A stretch of DNA of 17,101 nt, from positions 855,917 through 873,017 of the forward strand of contig MU646315.1 of assembly GCA_026770585.1 (NCBI GenBank). Direction: 5' to 3'. Origin of the DNA: Baffinella frigidus. Taxonomy: Eukaryota > Cryptophyceae > Cryptomonadales > Baffinellaceae. The stretch itself is not shown here. The first letter of the stretch is position 1. Below: more notes on the stretch, generated by a model that was not told the origin of the DNA, ran no database searches, and was given only the letters and a program-made list of their open reading frames with translations.

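Larger units (their letters stand above)
15400..16349 (+). repeat. Intron 29: CCTACACCCAAATTGC repeats, exon 29 tail copy, three exon 30 head copies
   Basis: Starts with direct and inverted CCTACACCCAAATTGC units (15410-15615) and a donor-side copy of exon 29 end (15560-15588). From 15829 come three tandem units of 168-177 bases, each opening with an exon 30 head copy and carrying TTTGCTTCTGTGACTCGTCT-like sequence. Confidence 0.88.

Noticed and set aside
1-17101. rRNA, tRNA, prokaryotic operons, phage or insertion sequences with transposase
   Set aside because: No such signatures were seen on either strand; all recognisable coding belongs to one spliced gene.

Overview
The window is nuclear DNA of a ciliated or flagellated eukaryote. 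It holds the middle of one very large plus-strand gene, split into 32 recognised exons (the last is cut by the window edge). Spliced by eye, positions 300-17101 give about 3,044 coding bases, or 1,014 codons, with every intron phase consistent and no in-frame stop. The protein is the motor region of a dynein heavy chain, from within AAA3 through AAA4, the whole coiled-coil stalk with its microtubule-binding tip, and into AAA5. Several class-specific features (IDYP in AAA3, GVGRRS at the AAA4 P-loop, ISR-Y after it, an APPLVH...CWS segment late in AAA4, LPP...VL.LM...SW in the stalk tip) fit cytoplasmic dynein 2, the retrograde intraflagellar transport motor (DYNC2H1, called DHC1b in algae). 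They fit better than axonemal dyneins or dynein 1. The tail, AAA1-2 and the C-terminal part lie outside the window.

Only about 18% of the window is coding. The introns are mostly degenerate seven-base arrays: CCCTAAA, the complement of the plant/algal telomere repeat TTTAGGG, and variants CCCCAAA, CCCGAAA, CACCAAA and CCATACA. They run almost always in the same orientation relative to the gene. The telomere type and an IFT motor suggest a flagellated alga. A prasinophyte such as Cymbomonas is my guess from memory and is not shown by the sequence.

Layout: 1-299, intron end with a minisatellite; 300-2911, AAA3 (exons 1-8); 3096-7434, AAA4 (exons 9-16); 7780-9725, stalk coiled coil 1 (exons 17-19); 10295-12953, microtubule-binding domain and start of coiled coil 2 (exons 20-25); 13116-13410, coiled coil 2 (exons 26-27); 13961-17101, AAA5 (exons 28-32). 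There is no second gene. Minus-strand and most other open frames are products of the seven-base repeats.

The most interesting structure is in the introns. Many hold one to five truncated, often stop-bearing copies of a neighbouring exon edge. Copies that keep the 3' splice acceptor and exon start lie upstream of the intact exon. Copies that keep the exon end and the donor lie downstream. This is what tandem duplication of exon-intron junctions produces, and it leaves the gene full of decoy splice sites. Further features are a cluster of GC-AG introns, a fold-back MITE-like element, short inverted repeats shared between introns, and minisatellites shared between distant introns, one of them inverted.
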